Origin: Pleurocapsa minor HA4230-MV1
Lineage (GTDB): Bacteria > Cyanobacteriota > Cyanobacteriia > Cyanobacteriales > Xenococcaceae
Direction of reading: 5' to 3'
Assembly: GCA_019359095.1 (NCBI GenBank)
Contig: JAHHHZ010000026.1
Span: 114,885-178,884 of the forward strand
Length of the DNA stretch: 64,000 bases
In this document: one piece after another, positions 63,613 to 64,000 of the stretch
How the letters are laid out: every line of letters starts with the position of its first letter
Numbering within the stretch: position 1 is the stretch's first letter
Translations under genes and position numbers: made by a program
The notes under the pieces: model-generated
Seen by the model: the letters and a program-made list of their open reading frames with translations, nothing else
What the model was told of the DNA's origin: nothing
Databases searched by the model: none

Positions 63613-64000
63613 ATGACAACTACACTACAACAAAGCCAATCCCAGAATAGCTGGGAACGCTTCTGTCAGTGGGTAACAAGCACCAACAACCGTATCTATG
63701 TCGGTTGGTTCGGCGTCTTGATGATCCCCACCCTCCTAGCAGCAACAACTTGTTTCCTCATCGCTTTCGTCGCAGCACCTCCTGTAGACATCGATGGAAT
63801 CCGTGAGCCTGTAGCAGGTTCATTGATCTACGGCAACAACATCATCTCTGGAGCAGTAGTACCAAGCTCGAACGCAATCGGTCTACACTTCTACCCAATT
63901 TGGGAAGCAGCATCCTTAGACGAGTGGTTATACAACGGTGGCCCTTACCAGTTGATTATTTTCCACTTCTTGATCGGTGTATTCTCATACCTCGGTCGTC
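63613..64000 (+). CDS. psbA: PsbA, photosystem II D1 protein (5' part, cut by window end)
   Basis: Reaction-centre protein D1. It begins [20 protein letters not shown] then [20 protein letters not shown], with [20 protein letters not shown] and [20 protein letters not shown], unmistakable D1. His118 is at its normal place. The window ends one base into codon 130. That base is C, which excludes Glu130 and fits Gln130 (the low-light D1:1-type residue). Residues 125 and 127 are Ser and Leu (VFSYLGR) where most D1 copies have Cys and Met. About 129 of 360 residues are present. Confidence 0.97.
   Translation, partial: MTTTLQQSQSQNSWERFCQWVTSTNNRIYVGWFGVLMIPTLLAATTCFLIAFVAAPPVDIDGIREPVAGSLIYGNNIISGAVVPSSNAIGLHFYPIWEAASLDEWLYNGGPYQLIIFHFLIGVFSYLGR

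Noticed and set aside
1..64000. tRNA and rRNA genes
   Set aside because: Intergenic regions were scanned for GGTTCGA-type T-loops with acceptor stems; none was convincing.

Overview
The window is chromosomal DNA from a cyanobacterium. The octamer GCGATCGC (HIP1), a cyanobacterial hallmark, recurs throughout. The genes include photosystem II psbA, the sulfolipid glycosyltransferase sqdX, the carboxysome shell gene ccmO, an SLH-OprB iron-uptake porin and the CcsB-type cytochrome c assembly protein. DNA is AT-rich and gene density moderate, with many short dispersed and tandem repeats, as in large-genome coccoid or filamentous cyanobacteria. I cannot assign a genus. No rRNA, tRNA or CRISPR array was seen.

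Layout. 0-5 kb: PPC-domain secreted protein, VanZ-LamG membrane protein, amino-acid-type binding protein, DUF423 protein and sqdX. 5-6.7 kb: a DUF1493-like gene split by a 1268-bp IS4-family element with a 9-bp target duplication and a frameshifted transposase. 6.7-15.9 kb: MITE-like element, small hypotheticals, cobT, a lipoprotein binding protein, recQ, a CBS-domain exporter-like protein and a GT39-like membrane protein. 15.9-17.9 kb: the most unusual area, read here as a collapsed integron. It has an orphan XRE antitoxin, an internally deleted integron-type integrase, an array of GATATC palindromes, a GNAT acetyltransferase and an attC-like site, then an orphan antitoxin between direct repeats. 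17.9-24.4 kb: ccmO, cobA-hemD fusion, a DUF72 gene broken by three small repeats, a 738-bp intergenic region with two homologous small-RNA candidates (one behind a perfect NtcA box), a phosphoribosyltransferase and a GPH-family sugar symporter.

24.5-37.2 kb is mostly housekeeping: hom, gltX, ahcY, a methyltransferase, a GT4 glycosyltransferase, hrcA with a rhodanese, a tyrosine recombinase, a four-helix-bundle protein, rlmB-mrnC and a STAS protein. 37.7-40 kb holds a sugar-binding protein and one permease of an ABC importer. 40.3-45.8 kb has a membrane protein, a TIGR03032 protein and two tandem ELWxxDGT-repeat proteins, one with and one without RTX calcium-binding repeats. 46.2-49.4 kb is an oxidative-stress block: peroxiredoxin, Dps, an unknown 93-residue protein and glutathione reductase.

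49.4-64 kb: glmU, a flavin amine oxidase, a sensor histidine kinase, the porin, ccsB, an APC amino-acid permease, an overlapping pair of periplasmic-binding-type proteins (one with an N-terminal zinc ribbon), a metal ABC permease and, divergently, the 5' third of psbA running off the window end.
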